64,000 nucleotides of DNA from assembly GCF_002211365.1 (NCBI RefSeq), contig NZ_LOKZ01000037.1, positions 1 to 64,000 of the forward strand, read 5' to 3'. The notes beneath the pieces were generated by a model. The model saw nothing but the letters and a program-made list of their open reading frames with translations. It made no database searches and was not told the DNA's origin. Position 1 is the stretch's first letter, and the number at the start of each line of letters is the position of its first letter. Both the position numbers and the translations under genes were made by a program. Shown piece after piece: positions 25,213-34,339 of this stretch. The DNA is from Rhizobium sp. R711. GTDB lineage: Bacteria > Pseudomonadota > Alphaproteobacteria > Rhizobiales > Rhizobiaceae.

Positions 25213-26190
25213 ATGACTGCACGCGACGATATTCTCGACCTCGGCAAAAGGATCGGGCAGTCAATCATCGGCCAGGAGACGATGGTTGAGCGCTTGCTGC
25301 TCGGCCTCCTCGCCAACGGCCACCTCCTGGTCGAGGGCTTGCCGGGGCTTGCCAAGACGCGCGCTATCAAGAACCTGGCGAAAAACCTGGATGCAGAGCC
25401 TTCCCGCATCCAGTTCACCCCTGACCTGCTCCCCGCCGACATCACCGGCTCGGAGATCTACTTCAGCGAAGGCGGCAAGGGTGAGTTCAAATTCCAGCGG
25501 GGACCGATCTTTGCCAGCCTGATCCTTGCCGACGAAGTCAATCGCGCGCCGGCCAAAGTGCAGTCAGCGCTTCTCGAGGCGATGGAGGAACGGCAGGTGA
25601 CGGTCGGCGGAAAGAGATACGCCTTGCCGCCTCTCTTCATGGTCATGGCAACGCAAAACCCGATCGAGCAGGAAGGTACCTACCCTCTTCCCGAAGCTCA
25701 GCTCGACCGCTTCCTCATGCATGTCGAGGTCGGTTATCCCGATGGAAAGTCCGAGGCGGCCATCATGCGTCTGAACCGGGACGAGGAAAACGCAGCACAT
25801 AGTGGCACGAAGCCCGCCGAAGACCATAAGCTTAACCCCCAGTCCGTTTTCGACGCCCGCAAGGAGATTGGCGCGGTTACCGTTTCGAGTCCGATCGAGG
25901 ACTACATCGTCGCACTGGTGCTCGCCACCCGCTATCCTGACAGATACGACAAGGATCTGGCGGAGCTTCTGCAGGTTGGCATCAGCCCGCGCGGCGTGAT
26001 TGGCCTCGACAAGGTCTCCCGGTCCTATGCATGGTTCAAGGGGCGGGATTACGTGACGCCCGATGACGTCAAGGCAGTCGTGAACGATGTCTTCCGCCAT
26101 CGTCTCATTCTGTCTTACGAAGCACATGCGTCGAATACGACGCCTGATCAGGTGATCAATCGCATCGTCGAGCTCGTGGCTGTCTCTTGA
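25213..26190 (+). CDS. MoxR-type AAA+ ATPase
   Basis: A 325-residue AAA+ ATPase of the MoxR group, chaperone-like machines that work with von Willebrand factor A (VWA) proteins. Walker A is LVEGLPGLAKTRAIK (about residues 37-51), Walker B is ASLILADEVNRAPAKVQ (about 97-113), and sensor 1 is MATQNPIEQEGTYPLPEAQ. It has a clear ribosome site (aggggg) and is the first of a tightly packed set with DUF58, DUF4381, two VWA proteins and BatD. This is the classical MoxR-Bat layout. Confidence 0.92.
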   Translation: MTARDDILDLGKRIGQSIIGQETMVERLLLGLLANGHLLVEGLPGLAKTRAIKNLAKNLDAEPSRIQFTPDLLPADITGSEIYFSEGGKGEFKFQRGPIFASLILADEVNRAPAKVQSALLEAMEERQVTVGGKRYALPPLFMVMATQNPIEQEGTYPLPEAQLDRFLMHVEVGYPDGKSEAAIMRLNRDEENAAHSGTKPAEDHKLNPQSVFDARKEIGAVTVSSPIEDYIVALVLATRYPDRYDKDLAELLQVGISPRGVIGLDKVSRSYAWFKGRDYVTPDDVKAVVNDVFRHRLILSYEAHASNTTPDQVINRIVELVAVS

Positions 26191-26200
26191 GGATCGCGCA

Positions 26201-27151
26201 ATGCCGACAAATCCCGATGCAGAAGGCATTCACGTCTCAACCAGCCAGCTGGTAGCTCTGGAAGGTCGCGCCCGCGATCTGAGTTTCGTGCAGAAAGCCA
26301 AGAGCCATCGCCTGCTTGCCGGTCGCATGCAGTCTTCCATGCGTGGCCGCGGACTGACATTCGAGGAACTGCGGGACTACCTGCCTGGCGACGACATCCG
26401 CACGATCGATTGGCGCGTCACCGCGCGCACGACGAAGCCGGCGGTCCGTGTCTACTCCGAAGAAAAGGAAAGGCCGGCACTGGTCGTCGTCGACCAACGC
26501 ATCAATATGTTCTTCGGCAGTCGCCGCTCGATGAAATCGGTCACGGCGGCGGAAGCGGCCATACTTTGCGCCTGGCGCATTCTCGGCTCCGGCGACCGTG
26601 TCGGGGGCTTTGTCTTTAATGACGAAAGGATCGACGAAATACGCCCACATCGCAGCCGCGAAGCGGTGATCGGCTTTGCCGACCGGATCGCGACTCAGAA
26701 CGCCAAATTGAGCGCGAGCTATTCCGGCGCACCGTCTCTCGATGCACTCGACACCGTCGTCGAACGCGTCGCCAATATCGCGCATCACGATCATCTCGTG
26801 ATTATCATCAGCGACTTCGACGGCCACACGACGGCGACCCGCGACCGTTTGCTGCGCCTTTCCGCCCATAACGACGTGATCTGCCTGTTGGTCTATGATC
26901 CCTTCATGCTGGAACTGCCGCAATCGGGAAACATCGTCGTCAGCGGCGGCAGCCTCCAGGCTGAGCTGGCGCTGAGGCAAGGCAACGTGCGCCAATCGAT
27001 AGACCGCTTCGCCCGAGAACGCGGCCGGGAACTGCGCGCCTGGCAGCGTGAACTCGGCCTTCCCATGCTGCCCATCTCCACAGCGGAAGAAACGGCGCCA
27101 CAGCTCCGCAAATTGCTGGAACAGCCCGCCTGGCGCCAGAGGCGGCGGTGA
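26201..27151 (+). CDS. DUF58 protein (MoxR partner)
   Basis: A 316-residue DUF58 protein with the core motif GRGLTFEELRDYLPGDDIRTIDWRVTART broken here into GRGLTFEELRDYLPGDDIR and TIDWRVTAR (about residues 47-73). A VWA-like fold with HLVIIISDFDGH follows. DUF58 proteins are cytoplasmic partners of MoxR ATPases. It starts 10 bases after moxR ends, and the next gene starts one base after its stop codon. Confidence 0.88.
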   Translation: MPTNPDAEGIHVSTSQLVALEGRARDLSFVQKAKSHRLLAGRMQSSMRGRGLTFEELRDYLPGDDIRTIDWRVTARTTKPAVRVYSEEKERPALVVVDQRINMFFGSRRSMKSVTAAEAAILCAWRILGSGDRVGGFVFNDERIDEIRPHRSREAVIGFADRIATQNAKLSASYSGAPSLDALDTVVERVANIAHHDHLVIIISDFDGHTTATRDRLLRLSAHNDVICLLVYDPFMLELPQSGNIVVSGGSLQAELALRQGNVRQSIDRFARERGRELRAWQRELGLPMLPISTAEETAPQLRKLLEQPAWRQRRR

Positions 27152-27152
27152 C

Positions 27153-27668
27153 ATGGAACCGGCCGGCACCTCGTTGGACCCGATGACTGAAACAGCGCTG
27201 CGTTCGCTGAAGGACATCGCCGTGCCGCCGCCGGTTTCGTGGATGCCTCAGACATGGGGCTGGGCCGTCCTAGCCGCGATCCTGACCCTGATCCTTGCTA
27301 CAGCGTTTCTGCTCTGGCTTCGCCACTATCGCGCCAATGCCTACCGGCGCGAGGCGTTGACGCTGCTTGCTGGCGTGGAAGCGAAGATCCGCAATCCCGA
27401 GACACGGCAGTCCGGCGTTCGTGACCTCGCGATACTCCTAAAGCGTGTCGCTCTTGCCGGCTGGCCTCGCGACGATGTTGCTTCCCTCGCCGGCGCGGCC
27501 TGGGTGAAGTTTCTCGAGGTCCACGGTGATCGTGCGACCAGCCGTGCGCTACAAGCCGTGCTTGATGATCTCGAATATCACGCCAGCGAAGGGAGCGGCG
27601 CGAATACGGAAACCGAATTGATTGCTGGTGCGCGCAACTGGATCGAGCGTCATCGTGTATCAGCTTGA
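27153..27668 (+). CDS. DUF4381 membrane protein
   Basis: A 171-residue protein with one membrane helix (about residues 31-51, GWAVLAAILTLILATAFLLW) and a cytoplasmic helical tail with LLAGVEAKIRNPE and WVKFLEVHGD. This is the DUF4381 family, which is regularly found between DUF58 and VWA genes. The start ATG at 27153 lies two bases after the DUF58 stop, so coupling is likely. An in-frame ATG ten codons later is an alternative. Confidence 0.8.
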   Translation: MEPAGTSLDPMTETALRSLKDIAVPPPVSWMPQTWGWAVLAAILTLILATAFLLWLRHYRANAYRREALTLLAGVEAKIRNPETRQSGVRDLAILLKRVALAGWPRDDVASLAGAAWVKFLEVHGDRATSRALQAVLDDLEYHASEGSGANTETELIAGARNWIERHRVSA

Positions 27669-28641
27669 TCATCCATGGCTGCTGGTGTTGCTGCCGCTAC
27701 CCCTCATAGTCTGGTGGTTGTTGCCTGCCCATCATGAAACCTCGGCATCGGTGCGCTTGCCTTTCTTTGACCAGGTCGCAAGCGCGGTCGGCATCACGCC
27801 GACATCGGGCTCGGTGATCGCCCGGCGAAGTTGGCCGCAACTGGTTGCCGAAGCCCTTGCTTGGTGCCTCATCGTGGTCGCCCTCGCCCGCCCGCAATTC
27901 GTCGAGCCGCCGATCGAGAAAGTCGAACCCCAGCGTGATCTCATGCTGGCACTCGACCTTTCGCAATCAATGGACACTCGTGACTTTCGTGCTCCGGATG
28001 GGACCACACGCCCACGCGTCGACGCGGTTCGCACGGTCGTCGCCGATTTCGTTACCAAGAGACCGGGCGATCGCATTGGCTTGATCGCCTTTGGTGACGC
28101 TCCCTACCCACTCGTCCCCTTCACGATGGATCACCGTACTGTTCAGACAATGATTGCCGAAACACTGCCCGGAATGGCGGGGCCTCGGACCGCGCTTGGC
28201 GATGCGATTGGCCTTGCAATCAAGATGTTCGAGAAGACCACCGTTCCGGAAAAGGTGCTGATCGTGCTCACCGACGGCAACGACACCGCCAGCAAGATGC
28301 CGCCAGCTAAAGCGGCCGACATAGCCAAGCAGAAGGGCGTTGTTATCCATGCAGTCGGGATAGGCGACCCGGCGGCAACCGGTGAAGACAAGCTGGACAC
28401 TGCGGCCTTGCAAAAGATCGCAAGCGACACAGGTGGCCGCTATTTCTTTGGTGGCGACCAGACGCAGCTTGCGGCGATCTATGACGAACTCGACAAGATC
28501 ACGCCCGAAGATCAGAAAAACCTGTCCTGGCGGCCACGCATAGAGCTCTTTCACTGGCCGCTCGGTGCGGCGATTACGGTGCTCGCGCTATATTACTGCG
28601 CAGCCGCACTTGGCGGACTTCTCCGGAGGTCAGCCGCATGA
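27655..28641 (+). CDS. BatA-like VWA protein
   Basis: A 328-residue inner-membrane protein with an N-terminal helix, a second helix near 58-75, a VWA domain facing one side (about 85-270) and a C-terminal helix near 305-322. The metal-ion-dependent adhesion site is complete: DLSQS in ALDLSQSMD, T in GPRTALGDAIG, and D in VLTDGNDT. The proposed start is GTG 27655, inside the end of the DUF4381 gene. The longer frame from 27622 would add residues absent from relatives. It overlaps the next gene by four bases. Confidence 0.85.
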   Translation: MYQLDHPWLLVLLPLPLIVWWLLPAHHETSASVRLPFFDQVASAVGITPTSGSVIARRSWPQLVAEALAWCLIVVALARPQFVEPPIEKVEPQRDLMLALDLSQSMDTRDFRAPDGTTRPRVDAVRTVVADFVTKRPGDRIGLIAFGDAPYPLVPFTMDHRTVQTMIAETLPGMAGPRTALGDAIGLAIKMFEKTTVPEKVLIVLTDGNDTASKMPPAKAADIAKQKGVVIHAVGIGDPAATGEDKLDTAALQKIASDTGGRYFFGGDQTQLAAIYDELDKITPEDQKNLSWRPRIELFHWPLGAAITVLALYYCAAALGGLLRRSAA

Positions 28642-30197
28642 TCGAAGACTTCCACTTCCTTCGCCCCTGGTGGCTTCTGGCACTCCTCCTGCCGATCGGA
28701 ATCGTGTTGCTTGCTTCGCGGTCGAGCAATCTCCGCAATCGCTGGAGGGATATGATCGCCCCTCATCTTTTGGAGAGGCTGATCGTCGAAGCGTCGGGGC
28801 GTACGCGCCTGCACCCTTCGCGGCTGCTTGGAGCAGTCCTCGTCCTGGCAGCCATCGGCGCGGCAGGCCCGACCTGGGAGCGCGAGGCTCCACCCTTCGT
28901 CGAAGACACGGCACCCTTGGTTCTTGCCGTCGACCTGTCATCGACTATGGACGCGATCGATCTCACGCCTTCGCGGCTCGAACGTGCCAAGCTGAAGATC
29001 AAGGACATCGTTGCTCAGCGGCAGGGTGCCAGAACCGCCGTCATCGCCTACGCCGGATCGGCCCACCTCGTCTTGCCACTGACCGACGATGCGGCGCTTG
29101 TCGAGACCTACACCGATGCGCTCGCCACGCGCATCATGCCGGTTTCCGGCAAGGACTCAGCGGCCGCGCTCACCGCAGCGGAACAGACCCTCACAGACGG
29201 CGACGCCGCCGGCACCATTGTCTTCATCACCGACGGCGTCGAACAGAACGCCTTCGATGCGTTCAAGCGGAAAACAGACAACGGCGTCCTGATCCTCGGC
29301 GTCGGAACTGCGGAAGGCGGTCCCGTGAAAACGCCTGACGGTAGCTTTCTGACTGGAGCCGGCGGCCACCGTGTCTTTGCCAAGCTCGATATCGACGCGC
29401 TGAAAGACTTGCACGCACTGACGGGCATTGACGTCGCCACGATCACCGACGACGACACGGACGTCCGTTGGATCACACAGCGGGTGGCCACCAACTTTGC
29501 CCAGAAGAAATCAGAGGAAGGCAACCGCTGGAAGGACGCCGGCTGGCTGCTGCTCATGCCGACCGCTGTACTCTTCGCGCTGACCTTTCGGAGAGGATGG
29601 GTCGTTCGGCTGGGAGCTGTACTTATTCTGGCGCGGCTTATACTTGCGCCGACATCGTCCCATGCGGCGAATTTCGCCGACATATGGCTGACGCCTGATC
29701 AGCAAGGCAGGCTCGCCTTCACGCGCGGGAACTATGACGATGCCGCGTCCCATTTTCGCGACCCGATGTGGCGTGGCGTGGCGCTCTACCGCGCCGGGAA
29801 ACTTGCCGAGTCAATCGATGCATTCGCCACGGTCGACAGCGCCGAAAGCTGGTACAATCAGGGAAATGCGCTGCTTTTTCTCTCGAAGTTCGAAGAAGCT
29901 GTCGCCGCTTACCGGAGGGCGCTCGAGAAACGCAAAGACTGGCCGGAAGCGTCCGCCAATCTTGCGATCGCCGAAACCTTGGTGGCCAGCCAGAAGAAAG
30001 ACGAACAGGATCAGCCACAAGACCCCAACCAAAAGCCGGACCAGGTCAAATTCGACGACAAGGGAAAGAAGGGCAAGGCCGGACAGGTCGATGTCACCGA
30101 ACAGACGTCGGAGATGTGGATGAAGAACCTCCAGGTGAGCCCAACAGAGCTGATGGCGCGAAAATTCGCGATCGAGGCTGAGGAGAGGAAGCCGTGA
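28638..30197 (+). CDS. BatB/BatC-like VWA-TPR fusion protein
   Basis: A 519-residue membrane protein. Two N-terminal helices (about 11-27 and 63-78) precede a VWA domain with DLSST in AVDLSSTMD and D in FITDGVEQN (about 90-280). A third helix pair is near 303-335. Residues ~350-450 hold TPR-like repeats (RGNYDDAASHFRDPMWRGVA, YNQGNALLFLSKFEEAVAAY). The tail is charged and low in complexity (KKDEQDQPQDPNQKPDQ). It corresponds to BatB fused to BatC. The ATGA overlap with the gene upstream and the GTGA overlap with the gene downstream mark a coupled operon. Confidence 0.87.
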   Translation: MIEDFHFLRPWWLLALLLPIGIVLLASRSSNLRNRWRDMIAPHLLERLIVEASGRTRLHPSRLLGAVLVLAAIGAAGPTWEREAPPFVEDTAPLVLAVDLSSTMDAIDLTPSRLERAKLKIKDIVAQRQGARTAVIAYAGSAHLVLPLTDDAALVETYTDALATRIMPVSGKDSAAALTAAEQTLTDGDAAGTIVFITDGVEQNAFDAFKRKTDNGVLILGVGTAEGGPVKTPDGSFLTGAGGHRVFAKLDIDALKDLHALTGIDVATITDDDTDVRWITQRVATNFAQKKSEEGNRWKDAGWLLLMPTAVLFALTFRRGWVVRLGAVLILARLILAPTSSHAANFADIWLTPDQQGRLAFTRGNYDDAASHFRDPMWRGVALYRAGKLAESIDAFATVDSAESWYNQGNALLFLSKFEEAVAAYRRALEKRKDWPEASANLAIAETLVASQKKDEQDQPQDPNQKPDQVKFDDKGKKGKAGQVDVTEQTSEMWMKNLQVSPTELMARKFAIEAEERKP

Positions 30198-31507
30198 GAG
30201 CCGCTTGGGCAGCACTGACTACGGCTTTGATGGCAAGCGCTGCCTTGGCCGCGGAACCCTTTGCCCGCGTGACCATCAACGACAGCGATAGCATCGTGCC
30301 GGGTCAACAGGTGCAGGTCACGGTCGACGTCTTTGCGCCGAATTTCTTCACATCGCCACCGCAGTTTCCTCTATTTGACCTTCCGAACGCACTCGTCACG
30401 CTTCCGGACGAGCGCGCCCAGAACATGACGGAAACGATCGACGGCGTGCAGTATTCCGGCATCCGCCGTAACTATGCGATTGTTCCCGAGACCGCAGGCA
30501 CGTACACGCTGCCTCCTGCCACGATCGACTTCAAGTACTCCGATGACGGCAAGTTTGTTCAAGGCACCGCGCAGTTGCCACCGACGCAGTTCACGGCTGT
30601 TTCTCCAACCGGCAGCGACAAGACTGCTCTTCCTTTCGCGGTCCGCGACGTTAGCCTGACGCAATCGTTCGATCGCGATCCCGCCAAGCTCAAGGCAGGC
30701 GAAGCCCTGGTTAGAACCGTCACCATCTTCGCTGGCAATACGCAGGCAATGATGATCCCGCCGCTGGAGATCGGTCAGGCGCAGGGCCTGCAGACATATT
30801 CGCAGTCACCGCAGTTGGCCGATGGTGTCAATCGCGATCAGATAGACGGAAGCTCGCGAACGGAGACGATCACCTACGTTGCGGCGGCGCCCGGCACCTT
30901 CCAGCTCCCGTCGATCAGCCTCGAATGGTTTGACACCCTCACCAAGACCACGAAGACCGCATCGCTACCCGCAGTCGATCTGACTGTGGCCGAAGCACAG
31001 GCACCGACCGAACGCATTGCGCCGAATGTTCAGGCGAGCGAGGCGGCGGCACCTGCTGCGCGTCAGCGAACCATGCGTATGATCGCGGTCGCCACCCTCT
31101 TGATCGCCGTGCTGAGCGCAGTGTTTTTAGCGGGCCGCCGTTGGCTGTCGCCGATCCGGCAATGGTTGACGCAACGGCGGCAAATGCGCGCCGAATCCGA
31201 GCCGGAGCGCTTCCGCCGGATGCTGCACGCCGTCAAGCATGAGCCACCGCAGGGCATTTACGCTTCGCTCGACGACTGGTGCCATGCCGTTGGTTACCGG
31301 ACGGCTTCGGCCTGGGCAGCCGCTAGTGGCGACACCGACCTTTGCTGTCACGTCGAGCAACTCGATCGATTGCTCTACGGTTCCGGCTCATCAGAGGCTA
31401 CGCTCGATCGGGCAGCACTCGCGGCTGCGATCACGCGAAACAGGCATGCGCGGCAACACGCGCCACGCACGACGCGCGGAAATCTGTTGCCCGAGTTGAA
31501 TCCATAG
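30194..31507 (+). CDS. BatD-like exported membrane protein
   Basis: A 437-residue protein beginning at GTG inside the end of the preceding gene. It has a signal peptide (residues 1-19, ALMASAALA) and a large beta-rich periplasmic part, with VPGQQVQVTVDVFAPNF and GTYTLPPATIDFKYSDDG. A membrane helix lies at about 294-314 and a basic cytoplasmic tail follows. The layout and position match BatD, the oxygen-tolerance protein family partner of VWA/MoxR systems. It closes the operon. Confidence 0.8.
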   Translation: MRAAWAALTTALMASAALAAEPFARVTINDSDSIVPGQQVQVTVDVFAPNFFTSPPQFPLFDLPNALVTLPDERAQNMTETIDGVQYSGIRRNYAIVPETAGTYTLPPATIDFKYSDDGKFVQGTAQLPPTQFTAVSPTGSDKTALPFAVRDVSLTQSFDRDPAKLKAGEALVRTVTIFAGNTQAMMIPPLEIGQAQGLQTYSQSPQLADGVNRDQIDGSSRTETITYVAAAPGTFQLPSISLEWFDTLTKTTKTASLPAVDLTVAEAQAPTERIAPNVQASEAAAPAARQRTMRMIAVATLLIAVLSAVFLAGRRWLSPIRQWLTQRRQMRAESEPERFRRMLHAVKHEPPQGIYASLDDWCHAVGYRTASAWAAASGDTDLCCHVEQLDRLLYGSGSSEATLDRAALAAAITRNRHARQHAPRTTRGNLLPELNP

Positions 31508-31554
31508 GGCTGAGCAGCAGATTTACGCCTAATGTAACGTTTTCTGGAAGGCAT

Positions 31555-31573
31555 GTTACCGTAACGTACTTAC
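31555..31573 (+). promoter_or_regulatory. Sulfatase-regulon element before the FGE gene
   Basis: GTTACCGTAACGTACTTAC, identical to the copy before the sulfatase and 49 bases upstream of the FGE start. A half-element GTAACGTTTT starts at 31534, again exactly 21 bases upstream. Two helical turns of spacing suggest two dimers bound on one face. Confidence 0.8.
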
Positions 31574-31622
31574 GGCTGAAGCAACGCGTGGCGATACTCA
31601 GGGCAGGCTTTCGGAGGCGACG

Positions 31623-32597
31623 ATGGCACTGGCATTTGACGCAGAACACCGGCCGCAACGTCAGGGCGACGACCATGACGACCTCGTGTGGATACCTGGC
31701 CGGACCTTCGTGATGGGTTCCAACGACCACTATCCCGAAGAGGCCCCGGCTCATCCCGTTACCGTCGACGGCTTCTGGATCGAGGCAACGTCGGTCACGA
31801 ACCGTAAGTTCCAGGAATTCGTCAAGGCAACCGGCCATGTCACACTGGCCGAGAAAGCCCCAGACCCGAGAGATTACCCCGGCGCCTTGCCGAACATGCT
31901 ACGGGCGGGATCTCTCGTTTTCACCCCACCGAAAACGGTAAGCGGCACCGACATTACCCAGTGGTGGAAATTCAAGTTCGGCGCCAACTGGCGGCGGCCC
32001 TATGGCGGCTTGAGCGATCTCCGCGGCAAGCTGGACCATCCGGTTGTCCATGTCGCCTATTCCGATGCGAAGGCGTATGCCGAATGGGCGGGAATGGACC
32101 TGCCGACGGAAGCTGAGTGGGAACTCGCAGCCCGCGGCGGGCTTGACGACACCGAGTTTGCCTGGGGCCACGAACTCATGCCCGAAGGCGTCGCGATGGC
32201 CAACACCTGGCAAGGCACGTTCCCGACCCACAGCACGAAAGCGGCCGGCAAGGATCGAACGACGCCCGTGCGTTCGTTTCCGCCGAACGGCTACGGCGCC
32301 TATGACATGATCGGCAACGTCTGGGAGTGGACATCGGACTACTGGTCGACCCGCCATCCGGAACCAGCTGCGAAAGCCTGCTGCATCCCAGAGAACCCTC
32401 GCGGCGGCGGCAAAGAGGCCAGCTATGATCCCAACCAAGCCAACATTCTTATCCCAAGGCGCGTGCTGAAGGGCGGCTCGCACCTTTGCGCCCCGAACTA
32501 TTGCCGGCGTTATCGCCCGGCAGCCCGCCACGCTGAGCCGGAAGATACCTCGACCAGCCATGTCGGTTTTCGCTGCATCAAGCGCGTTGCAACCTGA
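31623..32597 (+). CDS. Formylglycine-generating enzyme (sulfatase activator)
   Basis: A 324-residue FGE-sulfatase (SUMF1) family protein. It shows WIPGRTFVMGSNDHYPEEAP near the start, YGGLSDLRGKLDHPVVHVAY, PTEAEWELAARGG and GNVWEWTSDYW. The copper-binding active-site pair is intact as C289 and C294 in KGGSHLCAPNYCRRYRPAAR, matching the Cys pair of true aerobic FGEs. Many SUMF1-fold proteins lack this pair. It converts a sulfatase Cys to formylglycine with oxygen, and the sulfatase at 23544 (C93) is its likely client. It heads a unit with the HAD phosphatase 14 bases downstream. Confidence 0.93.
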   Translation: MALAFDAEHRPQRQGDDHDDLVWIPGRTFVMGSNDHYPEEAPAHPVTVDGFWIEATSVTNRKFQEFVKATGHVTLAEKAPDPRDYPGALPNMLRAGSLVFTPPKTVSGTDITQWWKFKFGANWRRPYGGLSDLRGKLDHPVVHVAYSDAKAYAEWAGMDLPTEAEWELAARGGLDDTEFAWGHELMPEGVAMANTWQGTFPTHSTKAAGKDRTTPVRSFPPNGYGAYDMIGNVWEWTSDYWSTRHPEPAAKACCIPENPRGGGKEASYDPNQANILIPRRVLKGGSHLCAPNYCRRYRPAARHAEPEDTSTSHVGFRCIKRVAT

Positions 32598-32611
32598 TCA
32601 GGAGTATCCCG

Positions 32612-33589
32612 ATGTCCCGGTGTGTGCGCGTCTTCCTGCTTTTTCTGCTGCTCCCAGTGAGCGCGTTCGGACAGGAACTTCCCTTGTGGAATGAGGGCAA
32701 GTCGAAGCAGGCAATCGTCGACTTCGTCAAGAAGGTGACGACAGAGGGCGGTAGTGACTACGTGGCTCCTGAGGACCGTATCGCCGTCTTCGACAATGAC
32801 GGAACGCTGTGGACGGAGCAGCCATTCTACTTTCAGCTTGGTTTCATGTTGGATCGGGTCAAGACACTCGCCCCGCAACACCCAGAGTGGAAAGAGAAGG
32901 AACCCTTCAAATCGATCCTCGCCGGCGACCTCAAAGGCGTCGCAAAGGGCGGCGAGCGGGGCATCGTTGAGCTTGGAATGGAGACCCACGCAGGAATGAC
33001 GACCGACGATTTCCGCAAGATCGTCACCGACTGGTTCGCGACGGCGAAACACCCCAAGACCGGAAAGCCCTACAATGAGATGACATTCCTGCCGATGCGC
33101 GAACTCCTGGACTACCTGCGCGCAAATGGCTTCAAGACCTTCATTGTCTCCGGCGGCGGCGTCGAGTTCATGCGCCCCATCACGGAGAAGGCATACGGCA
33201 TTCCGCCCGAACAGGTCGTCGGCAGCACGATCACGACGCAATATGCCCTGGTCGGCGATACGCCGGTTCTGAACCGGCTTCCGAAGATCGATTTCGTCGA
33301 TGATGGTCCCGGCAAACCGGTAGGGATCAACAAGTTCATCGGCAGACGCCCGGTCTTTGCTGCCGGCAATTCGGATGGAGACTACGAAATGCTGCGCTGG
33401 GTGATGGCCGGTCAGGGGCCTCATTTCGCAATGATCGTTCATCATACCGATGCAGATCGGGAATACGCATACGATCGCAAATCCGACTTCGGAAGGCTCG
33501 ACAAGGCACTTGATGAGGCCATTGCGCGCAACTGGCTGCTCGTCGACATGAAAGCTGACTGGAAGAAGATCTACGCGTTCGATCAATAG
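32612..33589 (+). CDS. Exported HAD-family phosphatase
   Basis: A 325-residue HAD hydrolase. It has a signal peptide (residues 1-20, FLLFLLLPVSAFG) and the nucleophile motif FDNDGTLWTEQPF (DxD at about 53-55). Motif II is FIVSGGGVEFM, and the late acid motif is FAAGNSDGDYEML. It is therefore a periplasmic phosphatase of the PSP-like branch, acting on an unknown phosphoester. It lies directly behind the FGE gene and probably shares its promoter. It may release phosphate from the same substrate class as the sulfatase, which is inference. Confidence 0.85.
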   Translation: MSRCVRVFLLFLLLPVSAFGQELPLWNEGKSKQAIVDFVKKVTTEGGSDYVAPEDRIAVFDNDGTLWTEQPFYFQLGFMLDRVKTLAPQHPEWKEKEPFKSILAGDLKGVAKGGERGIVELGMETHAGMTTDDFRKIVTDWFATAKHPKTGKPYNEMTFLPMRELLDYLRANGFKTFIVSGGGVEFMRPITEKAYGIPPEQVVGSTITTQYALVGDTPVLNRLPKIDFVDDGPGKPVGINKFIGRRPVFAAGNSDGDYEMLRWVMAGQGPHFAMIVHHTDADREYAYDRKSDFGRLDKALDEAIARNWLLVDMKADWKKIYAFDQ

Positions 33590-33657
33590 TCCCGGCTGGC
33601 ACAGTTCTGCCCGCCGTCATGCTCCATATGCTCGCTGTCAAACGAAAGGAACAGACA

Positions 33658-34188
33658 ATGTCGGAACTCGTTGTTATCGGCTTCGATGCCATGGATGAAG
33701 CAGACAAGGTGCTGCTGAAATTGAACAGCCTGAAGAAGGAATACCTCGTCGATCTCGAAGATGCAGTCGTGGTGGTCCGAGACGAGGCCGGCAAGGTCCA
33801 CCTCAAGCAGAGCCTCAACCTGACAGCAATCGGTGCCACGTCAGGCCTGTTGTCCGGTTCCCTCTGGGGCGGTCTCGTCGGCCTGCTTTTCCTCAATCCG
33901 CTCGCGGGATTTGCGATCGGCGGCCTCGTCGGTGCAGGCACCGGCGCGATCTCCGGCTCGCTTGCCGACTACGGCATCGACGACGACTTCATCAAGTCTC
34001 TTGGTGGGACGATACCGAATTCCTCCTCCGCTCTCTTCGTCCTCGTGCGCAAGGCGCAACCGGAGAAGGTTCTGGCCGAGCTCCAGGGGCTGCGTGGCCG
34101 CGTCCTGAAAACGTCGCTGGCGCCTGATCAGGAAGAGCGGTTGCGCAAGGCGCTCTCGGACAATCCGAGCGAAGCCGCATCCGCATAA
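33658..34188 (+). CDS. DUF1269 membrane protein
   Basis: A 176-residue DUF1269 family protein. An N-terminal ferredoxin-like part (VIGFDAMDEADKVLLKL) is followed by a Gly-rich hydrophobic hairpin (GLLSGSLWGGLVGLLFLNPL, then GFAIGGLVGAGTGAISG) and a C-terminal soluble half. ATG 33658 has GAAAGGA at proper distance; the frame opens 13 codons earlier without support. The family is common in stress and envelope loci, and its role is unknown. Confidence 0.82.
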   Translation: MSELVVIGFDAMDEADKVLLKLNSLKKEYLVDLEDAVVVVRDEAGKVHLKQSLNLTAIGATSGLLSGSLWGGLVGLLFLNPLAGFAIGGLVGAGTGAISGSLADYGIDDDFIKSLGGTIPNSSSALFVLVRKAQPEKVLAELQGLRGRVLKTSLAPDQEERLRKALSDNPSEAASA

Positions 34189-34196
34189 TTCGACGG

Positions 34197-34235
34197 GCGG
34201 CCCCGCTCGCACCGCTGGTGTGATCCGGGGCCGCC
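34197..34235 (+). terminator. Terminator-like hairpin after the DUF1269 gene
   Basis: A 10-bp stem ggcggccccg/cggggccgcc with an inner cacc/ggtg stem, nine bases past the stop codon. There is no T run. It ends the FGE-HAD-DUF1269 group. Confidence 0.5.
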
Positions 34236-34339
34236 GTTGAAGCGAACGTCCATGTTTCTGATGGTTTGCGGTTCCTGCGAGACCGCGCGGTATTGCCCCT
34301 TCCGATTGGCAGGCAGGCGCGTTCGCAAAGGGCGAAACA

